Source of the DNA: Opitutia bacterium
Lineage (GTDB): Bacteria > Verrucomicrobiota > Verrucomicrobiia > Opitutales > UBA953
Direction of reading: 5' to 3'
Assembly (NCBI GenBank): GCA_003569165.1
Contig: BGOI01000020.1
Location: forward strand, 1-33,950
Length of the DNA: 33,950 bases
Shown one piece after another: positions 16,385-24,756 of the stretch (the first letter of the stretch is position 1; each line of letters opens with the position of its first letter). The notes under the pieces are model-generated. The model did no database searches. It had not been told where the DNA came from and worked only from the letters and a program-made list of their open reading frames with translations. Position numbers and translations under genes: made by a program.

Positions 16385-19327
16385 TTAGTCCTTGCGGAGG
16401 AGGTCCTTGATGACGTCAAGGCTGAGGCCAGACGAAACGGAGTCTGATTCGGTCAGGAGCTTACGCAACATCTCAGACTTGGACTTTTGCAGCTCCATGA
16501 CGCGTTCTTCGATGGTTCCGGAGGCAATCAGTTTGATGCTGGTGACTGTGCGGGTCTGGCCGATGCGGTGGGCACGGTCCGTGGCCTGGGCTTCGGCGGC
16601 CGGGTTCCACCACGGGTCGAAATGGATGACCGTGTCGGCGCCCGTCAGGTTAAGGCCCGTGCCGCCCGCCTTAAGCGACATGAGCATGACCGGGATCGTG
16701 GGGGTGGAATTAAATGTGTCGCACACGCCTTGGCGGTCCTTGGTGGAGCCGTCGAGGTAGCAGTACGGGATGTCGCGGTCCTCGAGGGCTGTCTTGAGGA
16801 GTTGCAGTGCGGTGACGAACGTCGAGAAGACCAGCATGCGGTGGCCCGCGTCCTTGGATTCTTCGACGAGCTCGAGGAAAGCCTGTAGCTTCGCCGAGTC
16901 GGCTTCTTCCATCTTCGGATCGAGGATGCGCGGATCGGCGCAGATCTGACGGAGGCGGAGGAGTTGGTTGAAGGCCGCCATCTGGATGCGAGCTTGCGTG
17001 GCGCCGCCCATTTCCATCTCGAAGATCTCCTTGCGCGTGGACTCGAGGTACTCGTCGTAGATCTTCTTTTGGTTGTCCTCGAAATCGCAGTAGACGATCT
17101 GCTCGATCTTGGCCGGCAGCTCAGGGGCGACCGCGACTTTGGAACGGCGTAGGATGTAAGGGGCGGCCATCTGCAGGAGACGGTCGTCGTGCCACTTGCG
17201 TTCCTCGGCCTGAATCCGTTCCTCGGGCTTGGGCAGGTAGCCTGGCATCAGGAAGCCGAAGAGCGAACGCAGGTCTTCGAGCGAGTTCTCCACCGGCGTG
17301 CCGGTGAGGATGTAGCGCCCCTTCGCGACGAGCTGCTTGACGGCCTTGGCGGCCTGGGCGCGGGAGTTTTTGATATTCTGGCCTTCGTCACAGATCGCGG
17401 CGCCCCAGGTGATGAGCGAGAAGGCCGCGATGTCGCGGGAAAGCGTACCGTACGAGGTGATGACGAGATCGAAGCGCTGCAGGTATTCCTGCGCGGTGAA
17501 GCGGTTCTGGCCGTGGTGGGCGAGGACCTTGAGCGAAGGGGTGAAGCGACGCGCTTCGCGGCGCCAGTTCTCGACGAGCGAGGCCGGGCAGACGACGAGG
17601 CAGGGGCCGTCTTCGGGGCGGTGCTGGCGCAGCGCCTCCATGAAGGCCAAGGCCTGCACGGTCTTGCCGAGGCCCATCTCGTCGGCCAGGAGGCCGCCGA
17701 GGGAATTATTATGGATATGCCAGAGCCAGGCTACGCCGACCTGCTGGTAGATACGGAGTATCGTGCTGAGTTCCTCGCGGATGGGCGCAGGCTGGAGCTT
17801 CGAAAGGTTGCGGATCGCGGACGAGCGCTTGCTCCAGGTCTCCGGCGGCGCAAAAGCGGCCTGCAGTTCCTCGGCGATGGCATCGGCGCTGGCGAGGTCG
17901 GCGTACCCAATCTTCAGGTTGAGGTCGAGGTCGACGTCGCGCTTGGATTCGCCGGTGATACGGCGCTGGGCGTTGCGGATCGACTCCATCAACTCCGGCG
18001 TGATGAGGCGTGGGCCCTGGTCGGTGTAGAAGAACATGCGGCCGCTCGAGAGGGCCTCTTGGATGACTTTCGGGGACTTGCCTTCGGGGTCGATACCGAT
18101 GGCGAAGCGGAAGCCATCGTTCTCTTCGGATGCATCGCACTTCGCCTTGGCGAGGTCGACGTTGCGGAGGGAGTGTGAGAGGTTGTGGGTGAAGAACGCG
18201 CCGTTGTCCGTCATCAGCAGCTTGTGATGGCGGGCGAGGAAGTTGAGCACCTGAATCGTGCCGGCGAGGTACCATTCGCGGGTCGTGGTCTCGAGCGTGA
18301 AGCCGCTCCGCTGCAGCATGTCGCGGAGTTCGGCGACCGGGCCGGAAGATTGCTGAGGGAGGCGGATGCGCAGCCACTTCATCGAACCGTCGACCCACGG
18401 GCGGTCGTCGCGGCCGCGTTCCTGGGAGCGGACTTCCTTTTCTTCGGGGCCGTCGTCGGGGGCTTCGCCAGTGGCGTTGGTCTGCGGCGTTGCGGCGGGT
18501 TCGTCGAGGTGTTCGTGGACCTTGTCGAGCTGGTCGCCATCCCATGCCAGTGCGGTTTCCGGCGCATTGGCCATGCGGAAGATCTTCAGGCCCTTGCCGA
18601 TGGCAAGGAGCTGGCGAAGATGACGGCGCGTCAGCGGGAGGATGCCCTGGAGCTTGCCGTGGCAGAGGTTTTCGAGAATCGCTAGGAAGAAGACCGTGTC
18701 CGGCTCGATGGTCCAAGCCTTACTGCGGTCGAGGTTCTCAGGCGCGACCTGGGCGCCGTCGACGCGGAGCTCGAGGCGGCAGATGATCTCGTCGCGCGCG
18801 GCGGCGGTGACGATGTTCGGCGGAATGATGAAGCGCACCTCGATGGGCGTGCCCCGTTTTTCTGAGAGAGTGAGGGATTTGAGCCGGGGTCCTGCCGGGG
18901 TCGTTTCCGCTTCCTTTGACTTTTCCTTCTTCGTATCAGCCGTCTTTTCCTTCGTCGTGGTCGCTGTCGCCGGTTTGCCGGGCGGTGCGGCCGGTTTCGG
19001 CGGCGCCATTGTCTCGGGCTTCATATAACCCTCCTTGGTCGCAAGCACGAGGTAAGCGGCCACGGAGTGCACGCACAGTTTTCTTCGGCCGACCGAGACC
19101 TCGCAGCCGCACTCGTTGCGCTGGAAGGTGATCGAACGGAGATTCCAGCGGGCTTCGCGTGACTCCGTGCCGTCGTCGACGAGGGCTTCGGCGACCGGGG
19201 GCGTCCAGAGGGCCTTCTTCACCTTTCCCTTGGCTACCAGCTCCTTGGCGAGAAGCACAGTCGCACCGCCAGCTAGATCGATGAGATCGTCTTCGGAGAT
19301 GTTGGGCAACGGCTGACGCGGCGCCAT
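16385..19327 (-). CDS. SNF2-family DNA-dependent ATPase with N-terminal SWIM zinc finger
   Basis: A 980-residue Swi2/Snf2 translocase. The SWIM motif CxC..CxH is at C73, C75, C85, H87 (NECGCEVSVGRRKLCVH). A Lys/Pro/Thr-rich linker spans ~103-147. The helicase core has Walker A DEMGLGKT (549-556), motif Ia CPASLVENWRREA, Walker B as DEGQ (647-650), motif III LTGTPVENS, and C-terminal motifs LKAGGTGLNLTGADTVIHFD and TDRAHRIGQTRTV. This is the bacterial RapA/Rad54-like group, which remodels DNA-protein complexes; the exact target is unknown. ATG 19327 (MAPRQPLPNI) is preferred to a TTG at 19372. It sits between a dapF-like gene and tatC. Confidence 0.92.
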   Translation of the reverse strand: MAPRQPLPNISEDDLIDLAGGATVLLAKELVAKGKVKKALWTPPVAEALVDDGTESREARWNLRSITFQRNECGCEVSVGRRKLCVHSVAAYLVLATKEGYMKPETMAPPKPAAPPGKPATATTTKEKTADTKKEKSKEAETTPAGPRLKSLTLSEKRGTPIEVRFIIPPNIVTAAARDEIICRLELRVDGAQVAPENLDRSKAWTIEPDTVFFLAILENLCHGKLQGILPLTRRHLRQLLAIGKGLKIFRMANAPETALAWDGDQLDKVHEHLDEPAATPQTNATGEAPDDGPEEKEVRSQERGRDDRPWVDGSMKWLRIRLPQQSSGPVAELRDMLQRSGFTLETTTREWYLAGTIQVLNFLARHHKLLMTDNGAFFTHNLSHSLRNVDLAKAKCDASEENDGFRFAIGIDPEGKSPKVIQEALSSGRMFFYTDQGPRLITPELMESIRNAQRRITGESKRDVDLDLNLKIGYADLASADAIAEELQAAFAPPETWSKRSSAIRNLSKLQPAPIREELSTILRIYQQVGVAWLWHIHNNSLGGLLADEMGLGKTVQALAFMEALRQHRPEDGPCLVVCPASLVENWRREARRFTPSLKVLAHHGQNRFTAQEYLQRFDLVITSYGTLSRDIAAFSLITWGAAICDEGQNIKNSRAQAAKAVKQLVAKGRYILTGTPVENSLEDLRSLFGFLMPGYLPKPEERIQAEERKWHDDRLLQMAAPYILRRSKVAVAPELPAKIEQIVYCDFEDNQKKIYDEYLESTRKEIFEMEMGGATQARIQMAAFNQLLRLRQICADPRILDPKMEEADSAKLQAFLELVEESKDAGHRMLVFSTFVTALQLLKTALEDRDIPYCYLDGSTKDRQGVCDTFNSTPTIPVMLMSLKAGGTGLNLTGADTVIHFDPWWNPAAEAQATDRAHRIGQTRTVTSIKLIASGTIEERVMELQKSKSEMLRKLLTESDSVSSGLSLDVIKDLLRKD

Positions 19328-19405
19328 GGTGAGGGTGTGCGGTGAAAAGCGTCGTCCGAAAGGACGCGCCAAAGGAGGAAAAACCTAGTGGGAAGACGGT
19401 TCGCC

Positions 19406-20260
19406 TTAGACGGCGACGTCTTGGACCGGGACTCCAGGGTGCATCTCGAAGATGCCAACAGGGGTCGTCGGGCCTGTCATCACGATGGAATAATCATCGC
19501 CGATGCCAATGATAATCTGACCTCCGGGCATATTAACCACTAAATCTGCGTCAACTAGCCCCATTTTACGGGCTACGGCGGCCGAAGCCGAAGAGGAGGA
19601 ACCGGAGGCCATCGTGTAGCCGGCGCCACGTTCCCAAATCTCGATGCGCACGTTCTTGCGGTCAATGATCTGCATGAACTGGACGTTGGTGCGGTTAGGG
19701 AAATTGGGGTGCACCTCGAGGTGCGGCCCGTAAGTCTTGGCGAGGTCAGGCGTGAGGTCGTCGACCGGAATCACGCAGTGCGGGTTACCGACAGTGGCGG
19801 CCCAGTACTTGAAGGTCTTGCCGAGGACGGTGATCTCTTCGCCGAGGACTTCGCGGTCAGCACCGACGTGCGGGATGACCGGCGCGCGGAAGGAGACCTT
19901 ACCCATCTCGACGCGGATGCGGTTGCCGCCGTCGAAGACTTCGCAGCGGACGATACCACCGATGGTGTGCAGGCGGAACTCTTGGCCTTCCTGGATGCGC
20001 TTGGTCTCGAGGAGATGACGGCAGAAGATACGGATACCGTTGCCGGATTTCTCAGCCTCGGAGCCATCAGGATTCAGGATGCGCAGCCCGAAGGTGCCGT
20101 CGGTGCGTTCGATGGGGCCGTAGAGGATGCCGTCCGAGCCCAGGCCGAAATGGCGGTGGCAGACTTTGCGGATAGCTTCGGGCGAAAAGAGGGTAGGGCA
20201 GTCCTTCGGCTCGAGGACGAGGTAATCGTTACCGAGAGCGTGGTATTTAGCGAAACGCAT
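19406..20260 (-). CDS. Diaminopimelate epimerase-family protein lacking both catalytic cysteines
   Basis: A 284-residue DapF-fold protein starting at ATG 20260 (MRFAKYHALGNDYLVLEP). The family frame is complete: GLGSDGILYG, LNPDGSEAEKSGNGIR, VGNPHCVIPVDDL, NRTNVQFMQIIDR and WERGAGYTMASGSSSSASA. Canonical DapF has one Cys in GNGxRC and another in ERGAGETxACGTG; here these positions are Ile78 and Ser219, and the Glu of GAGET is Tyr215. A Cys80 occurs two residues after the first site. Two-base Cys chemistry is therefore not possible in the usual way. I recall a similar GAGYTLASGSS subgroup annotated as DapF in other bacteria; its reaction is unclear to me. It may be a racemase/epimerase on another substrate. 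It is divergent from the sulfatase. Confidence 0.85.
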   Translation of the reverse strand: MRFAKYHALGNDYLVLEPKDCPTLFSPEAIRKVCHRHFGLGSDGILYGPIERTDGTFGLRILNPDGSEAEKSGNGIRIFCRHLLETKRIQEGQEFRLHTIGGIVRCEVFDGGNRIRVEMGKVSFRAPVIPHVGADREVLGEEITVLGKTFKYWAATVGNPHCVIPVDDLTPDLAKTYGPHLEVHPNFPNRTNVQFMQIIDRKNVRIEIWERGAGYTMASGSSSSASAAVARKMGLVDADLVVNMPGGQIIIGIGDDYSIVMTGPTTPVGIFEMHPGVPVQDVAV

Positions 20261-20295
20261 GTTCGCCTTCTGATTGGGCCTTAAAGGCGGGTTTT

Positions 20296-20328
20296 GCAAG
20301 CAAGGGGTGTGTTGATCCATCTGCTTGC
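20296..20328. repeat. Inverted repeat in the dapF-like/sulfatase divergent promoter region
   Basis: GCAAGCA at 20296-20302 is mirrored by TGCTTGC at 20322-20328, a perfect 7-base inverted repeat with a 19-base spacer. The intergenic gap (20261-20363) must hold both promoters, so this could be an operator. On the plus strand a TTTCTTTCT tract follows, so a weak hairpin is also possible. Confidence 0.3.
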
Positions 20329-20363
20329 TTTCTTTCTCCGGCCGAAGGGCCTAGAAGGTGTCC

Positions 20364-21935
20364 ATGCGCCTCCTGCCCCTGGTTGCCCTGTCTTGCGTCC
20401 TCTCCGTCTTTGCCGCGGATAAGCGCCCGCCGAACATCGTGCTGCTTTACTCCGATGACATCGGCTGGGGCGACCTCGGCTGCTACGGCGCCAAGGCCAT
20501 CCCGACCCCGAATCTCGACCGGCTGGCGTCGCAGGGCACACGCTTCACCTCCGGTTACTGCACCTCCGCCACCTGCACGCCTTCTCGTTATTCCCTCCTT
20601 ACAGGCGAATACGCCTGGCGTCGCCAAGGCACCGGCGTCCTGCCCGGCGACGCTCGCCTCATCATCAAGCCCGGTCGCCCGACGATGGCCGCCAGCCTCG
20701 CCAAACTCGGCTACGCCACCGGCGTCGTCGGCAAGTGGCACCTCGGACTCGGCTCGGGCGACGTGAACTGGAATCAGAAAATCGACCCGTCGCCCAATCA
20801 GATCGGCTTCACTTACTCCTTCATCATGGCCGCCACCGGCGACCGGGTGCCGACGGTCTTCGTCGAGGACGGCTCCGTCGTCGGGCTCGACCCCAAGGAC
20901 CCGATCGAGGTCAGCTACAAGTCCCCTTACCCCGGAGACCCCGACCTGAAGACCGACGCCGAGCGCGCGAAGCTGAAGATGGATTGGTCGCATGGTCACA
21001 ATATGGCGCTCGTCAATGGCGTCGGCCGCATCGGCTGGATGAAGGGCGGCAAGTCCGCGCTCTGGAACGACGAGACGATGGGCGACACGTTCGCTGACAA
21101 AGCCTGCGGCTTCATTATGCGCAATAAGGACAAGCCGTTCTTCCTCTTCTACGCCTCGCACGAGAATCACGTACCGCGCGTCCATCATCCGCGCTACGCC
21201 GGCAAGACGCCGCTCGGCCCGCGCGGCGACGCCGTGGTGGCGTTCGACGATCAGGTCGGCCGCATCCTCGCCGAGCTCGATAAGCAGGGCCTGACTGAGA
21301 ACACCCTTGTCATCTACTCTTCCGACAACGGTCCAGTGCTCGACGACGGTTATAAGGACCAAGCCGTAGAGCGGAACAAGGCGGCGGCGCATTCCCCGGC
21401 CGGCCCCTTCCGCGGCGGTAAATATAGTATCCTCGAGGGTGGGACGCGCGTGGGCTTCCTCGCGCGCTGGCCCGGCCATACGCCCGTCGGCAAGGTCTCT
21501 GACGCGTTGATATCGCAGGTCGACCTGCCAGCTGTCTTCACGAAAGTCGCCGGCGGCGACCCCGCAGATTTCCTCAAGCTCGACTCCATTGACACCTCCG
21601 CGGCCCTCTCGGGTGGCGCCGGTCGCGAGACGTTGATCTCGAGCACGCAGGGTAACGTGCTGTCCATCCGCGACGCCCGCTGGAAATTCATCTCTGGCGT
21701 CGGCGCGCCCGGCAAGGGCAAGAAGGCCCAGGGACCGCTCGTCGATTTGCTGGGTTCGGAATCCGTGCAGGCCAATGATAGCCGCGATCAGTCTGGCCCG
21801 CGTCTGTTCGATTTGCAGTCCGATCCGGGTGAACGCAGTAACGTCGCCAAGGAACATCCGGAAGTCGTCGCACGGCTCAGGGCTTTGCTCGAGGCGCAGC
21901 GGGCGAAGGGCGTCGGGCAGCCGTTACCAAACTAA
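20364..21935 (+). CDS. Secreted sulfatase (arylsulfatase family, Cys-type)
   Basis: A 523-residue sulfatase of the alkaline-phosphatase superfamily, removing sulfate esters, most likely from polysaccharides. ATG 20364 follows AAGG by 6 bases; the signal peptide is MRLLPLVALSCVLSVFA. Metal-binding Asp31/Asp32 are in LLYSDDIGWGDLGCYG. Cys71 in ATCTPSRYSLLTGEY is the residue converted to formylglycine. VVGKWHLGLG and a C-terminal metal site IYSSDNGPVLDD are present, and LFDLQSDPGERSNVAKEHPE is the usual late signature. No anaerobic sulfatase-maturating enzyme or FGE is in the window, so maturation must be encoded elsewhere. Confidence 0.93.
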   Translation: MRLLPLVALSCVLSVFAADKRPPNIVLLYSDDIGWGDLGCYGAKAIPTPNLDRLASQGTRFTSGYCTSATCTPSRYSLLTGEYAWRRQGTGVLPGDARLIIKPGRPTMAASLAKLGYATGVVGKWHLGLGSGDVNWNQKIDPSPNQIGFTYSFIMAATGDRVPTVFVEDGSVVGLDPKDPIEVSYKSPYPGDPDLKTDAERAKLKMDWSHGHNMALVNGVGRIGWMKGGKSALWNDETMGDTFADKACGFIMRNKDKPFFLFYASHENHVPRVHHPRYAGKTPLGPRGDAVVAFDDQVGRILAELDKQGLTENTLVIYSSDNGPVLDDGYKDQAVERNKAAAHSPAGPFRGGKYSILEGGTRVGFLARWPGHTPVGKVSDALISQVDLPAVFTKVAGGDPADFLKLDSIDTSAALSGGAGRETLISSTQGNVLSIRDARWKFISGVGAPGKGKKAQGPLVDLLGSESVQANDSRDQSGPRLFDLQSDPGERSNVAKEHPEVVARLRALLEAQRAKGVGQPLPN

Positions 21936-22006
21936 TCGGTCGATTAATTTCGAGCCACCACCTTCTCCCGACTTGAAGCGGAGGAAGGAAGGGTGATGCT
22001 CGGCGC

Positions 22007-23086
22007 ATGAGCCTGACCCCTATCCGAGTCCTTTGCGTCGGCGCCGGCCACATGGGCCGTTCGCACGCCCTCGCGTACCATAAGCTGCCTGGCTTCCAGA
22101 TTGTCGGCCTCGTCACCCGGTCTGCCGATTCCCGGGCCAAGCTTAACGCTGAACTCGGCGGTGGCTACGCGGAGTACGGCGACTTCCATGCCGCGCTCAA
22201 GGCCACGAAGCCCGATGCGGTTTCCATCTCGAGCTACCCTGACACCCATGCCGAATACGCCGTCGCCGCGCTCGCCGCCGGTTGCCATGTCTTCGTCGAG
22301 AAGCCTCTGGCCGTGACCGTCGCCGAGGCCGAGCAGATCGTCGCCAAGGCCAAAGAAGTGAAGCGCAAGGTCGTTATCGGCTACATCCTCCGTCACCACC
22401 CGGCCTGGACCCAGTTCATCAAGACTGTGCAGACGCTCGGCAAGCCGCTCGTCATGCGCATGAACCTCAACCAGCAGAGCTATGGTGACATGTGGAAGAC
22501 GCATAAGTCGCTCCTGCAGACTTGCAGCCCCGTCGTCGACTGCGGCGTCCATTATGTCGACGTGATGTGCCTCATGACCGGTAGTCGCCCCGTGCGCGTC
22601 TCCGGTATCGGCGCCCGTCTGACCGAAGATATGCCCGCCGGCCAAATTAACTACGGCCATCTCCAGGTGACCTTCGCCGATGGCTCCGTCGGTTGGTACG
22701 AGGCCGGTTGGGGTCCGATGATGTCCGAGGAAGCCTTCTTCGTGAAGGACGTGATCGGGCCGAAGGGCTGCGTCTCCATCGTCGCCGGCAAAGCTTCGCA
22801 GGCCGGTAATTCCGCCGACGTCGATTCGCACTCCGCCGCCCAGGCCCTGAAGGTACATTCTTCCCAACTCGGCGCCGATGGTAAGTTTACCAAGCCCGAC
22901 GAGATTGTCCCGACTGACGCCGATCCGGGCCACGATGGACTATGCGAGCGCGAGCAGGTCTATTTCGAAAAAGCTATCCGCGAAGACCTCGACCTTACCG
23001 CGCACATGGACGACGCCGTCAATTCGATGCGCATCGTCGCCGCGGCCGACCAATCGTTCCGCGAAGGTCGCACGATCAATCTCTGA
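22007..23086 (+). CDS. Gfo/Idh/MocA family oxidoreductase
   Basis: A 359-residue NAD(P)-dependent sugar or polyol dehydrogenase. The Rossmann N-terminal domain shows VLCVGAGHMGRSHALAYHKL, the typical SSYPDTHAEYAVAALAAGCH, and the catalytic-region EKPLA. The C-terminal domain carries VVDCGVHYVDVMCLMTG, containing the family's conserved G-x-H-x-x-D. The substrate cannot be told. It is followed after 6 bases by gluconokinase on the same strand, and a gluconate- or uronate-related oxidation fits that pairing (inference). Confidence 0.92.
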   Translation: MSLTPIRVLCVGAGHMGRSHALAYHKLPGFQIVGLVTRSADSRAKLNAELGGGYAEYGDFHAALKATKPDAVSISSYPDTHAEYAVAALAAGCHVFVEKPLAVTVAEAEQIVAKAKEVKRKVVIGYILRHHPAWTQFIKTVQTLGKPLVMRMNLNQQSYGDMWKTHKSLLQTCSPVVDCGVHYVDVMCLMTGSRPVRVSGIGARLTEDMPAGQINYGHLQVTFADGSVGWYEAGWGPMMSEEAFFVKDVIGPKGCVSIVAGKASQAGNSADVDSHSAAQALKVHSSQLGADGKFTKPDEIVPTDADPGHDGLCEREQVYFEKAIREDLDLTAHMDDAVNSMRIVAAADQSFREGRTINL

Positions 23087-23092
23087 CCCTCG

Positions 23093-23605
23093 ATGGCGCA
23101 TCCGAACCTCGTCTTCATGGGCGTCTGCGGTTGCGGCAAGAGCACCGTCGCGGAGATTTACGCAAAGCGTACTGGCGCCACTTTGCTTGAGGCTGACGTC
23201 TTCCATCCGCCCGAGAATATCGCGAAGATGAGTGCGGGCACGCCGCTAACCGATGCGGACCGCGCCGGCTGGCTGGCTGCGATGTCCGCCCGTCTCGCCG
23301 AGGGTAAGGCCAAGGGTGAAGCGATGGTCGTCACCTGTTCCGCCTTGAAGAAGATCTATCGCGATCGCCTACGCGAGGGTGACCCGGATCTCTTCTTCAT
23401 CTTCCTCGATGGCAGTCAGGAACTCCTGCAGGCGCGCCTTGATGCGCGTAAGGGGCACTTCATGCCGCCCGGTCTCCTGGGTAGTCAGCTTGCCACCTTG
23501 GAGCGTCCGAATCTCGCCAGCGAGAAGTGCCTACACGTCAGTATCAGCCTTTCGCCTGAGCAGATCTGCGCGACCGTCAGCGTGGCCATGCGTCGTTTCG
23601 CCTGA
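23093..23605 (+). CDS. gntK: Gluconokinase
   Basis: A 170-residue GntK-type kinase that makes 6-phosphogluconate from gluconate and ATP. P-loop GVCGCGKST at 10-18, ADVFHPPENIAKMSAGTPLT with the gluconate-binding FHPP..KMxxGxPL signature, DRAGWLAAM, TCSALKKIYRDRLR and GHFMPPGLLGSQLATLE. Length is standard for the family. It is 6 bases downstream of the oxidoreductase, likely the same transcript, ending at the hairpin at 23612-23637. Confidence 0.94.
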   Translation: MAHPNLVFMGVCGCGKSTVAEIYAKRTGATLLEADVFHPPENIAKMSAGTPLTDADRAGWLAAMSARLAEGKAKGEAMVVTCSALKKIYRDRLREGDPDLFFIFLDGSQELLQARLDARKGHFMPPGLLGSQLATLERPNLASEKCLHVSISLSPEQICATVSVAMRRFA

Positions 23606-23611
23606 AAAGCA

Positions 23612-23637
23612 GAAGGCCCGCACGGTGGCGGGCCTTC
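23612..23637. terminator. Hairpin terminator shared by convergent gntK and ThuA genes
   Basis: A perfect 10-base-pair stem GAAGGCCCGC / GCGGGCCTTC with a 6-base loop ACGGTG. On the minus strand a TTTT tract follows three bases beyond the stem, so it may end the ThuA transcript; on the plus strand there is no clear T run. It lies between convergent stops. Confidence 0.7.
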
Positions 23638-23660
23638 GAGTTGCGACGTAAGCGGGAGGC

Positions 23661-24710
23661 TTACTTCTTCCAGTTGACCTTGGACGGCTCGATGACGCTC
23701 GTCTTATCGAGGGTCGGGAAGCCTTCCGGGATGGGTAGGGTGACCTTGCCGGTCGCGGCCCATTCGGTGGAGCGGGCGAGAATCGTCTGGAAGCCCACGC
23801 AGTGCAGGGCGTCGTAGCTGGTATCGGCGGCCATGATGTGGCCCATTGAGGTGGTCACGACGCGGCCCTTATTGAAAGGGGCGAACCACACCATCGGCTC
23901 ATGCATGTCGGTGCCGCCGAACTCCGGCTTGGAGAACGAGCTGGAGAGGACGTGCATGTGGTCGGCAGTACCGCGCATGCGGTGGTAGAGTTCGTCGGTG
24001 GCGTGGAGCCATTCAGCGGGCAGGCCCTGCATGACCGGGTGGGCGGCGTCGCGGGTTTTGAGCGTGAAGACGTGCTTGGGGCCGTGGCCGGAGCCGAAGC
24101 CCTTGCCCTGGATCTTCTCGTCGGCGTCGAGAAGCGCGACGGCCTGACCGGTCTTGTCGTCGACCGCGATACGCTTGGCGAAGGTGGCGCCGCGCCAGCC
24201 GCAGCAGATCATCTCGTTGAAGTTATCCCAGCCGGTGAAAGCGTTGTTCGCCGCGTGGACGTTGACGAGTCCGCCGCCATTCATGACGAATTCCGTGAAG
24301 GAGTCCTTCATTGCGGCGCCCCATTCCGGTCCGTTGTAGTTGTTCACGATGACCTGGTAGTCGGCGAACTTCGGGGACCACTGTTCCCACTCGGCGGCGT
24401 GGGCCTGTTTGAAGGCAGCTTCCTCGGCATTCCATTCCTTGGTCGCGGCGTCGAAGGCTTTCTTCGCGGCGGCGTCGCCGGGCTTGGGCTTGGCCGGCTT
24501 GGCCTTGGCGAAGGCGGCTGGAGCGGTGGCAACGGTCACGGTGAAGCGACCGGTGGCCTCGAGGGTGGCCTTGGTGGACTCGGTCGTGCGAATCCAGTCG
24601 TGGTTATTGCGTCCGTCGAGCATGAGGACGCGGATTTTCTCGGCGGCTCCGAGGGGGAGGGCCAGGAGGGCGAGCAGGCAGACGAGCCCGAGCTTGTGCA
24701 GTGTTTTCAT
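23661..24710 (-). CDS. Secreted ThuA-domain protein
   Basis: A 349-residue exported ThuA-like protein (trehalose-utilisation, class I glutamine-amidotransferase-like fold). Signal peptide MKTLHKLGLVCLLALLALPLGA, then KIRVLMLDGRNNHDWIRTTE, with NNYNGPEW, GGGLVNVHAANNAFTGWDNF, AAHPVMQGLPAEWLHATDEL and GRVVTTSMGHI typical of secreted planctomycete/verrucomicrobial ThuA proteins. An Ala/Lys/Pro-rich helical insert (~68-105) separates the first strands. The family's chemistry is not established; it often accompanies sugar catabolism genes, as it does here. Confidence 0.9.
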   Translation of the reverse strand: MKTLHKLGLVCLLALLALPLGAAEKIRVLMLDGRNNHDWIRTTESTKATLEATGRFTVTVATAPAAFAKAKPAKPKPGDAAAKKAFDAATKEWNAEEAAFKQAHAAEWEQWSPKFADYQVIVNNYNGPEWGAAMKDSFTEFVMNGGGLVNVHAANNAFTGWDNFNEMICCGWRGATFAKRIAVDDKTGQAVALLDADEKIQGKGFGSGHGPKHVFTLKTRDAAHPVMQGLPAEWLHATDELYHRMRGTADHMHVLSSSFSKPEFGGTDMHEPMVWFAPFNKGRVVTTSMGHIMAADTSYDALHCVGFQTILARSTEWAATGKVTLPIPEGFPTLDKTSVIEPSKVNWKK

Positions 24711-24756
24711 GGGGAGAGCCTCATTGGAGGCATTTCCTGAGGGCGGGCGAGCGTTT

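Noticed and set aside
17189-18178. 329-codon plus-strand frame inside the SNF2 gene
   Set aside because: Antisense shadow; the helicase motifs are continuous on the minus strand.
20247-21857. Long 536-codon antisense reading frame opposite the sulfatase
   Set aside because: High-GC codon structure of the sulfatase opens the opposite strand; the translation is low-complexity and matches nothing, while the sulfatase has every motif.
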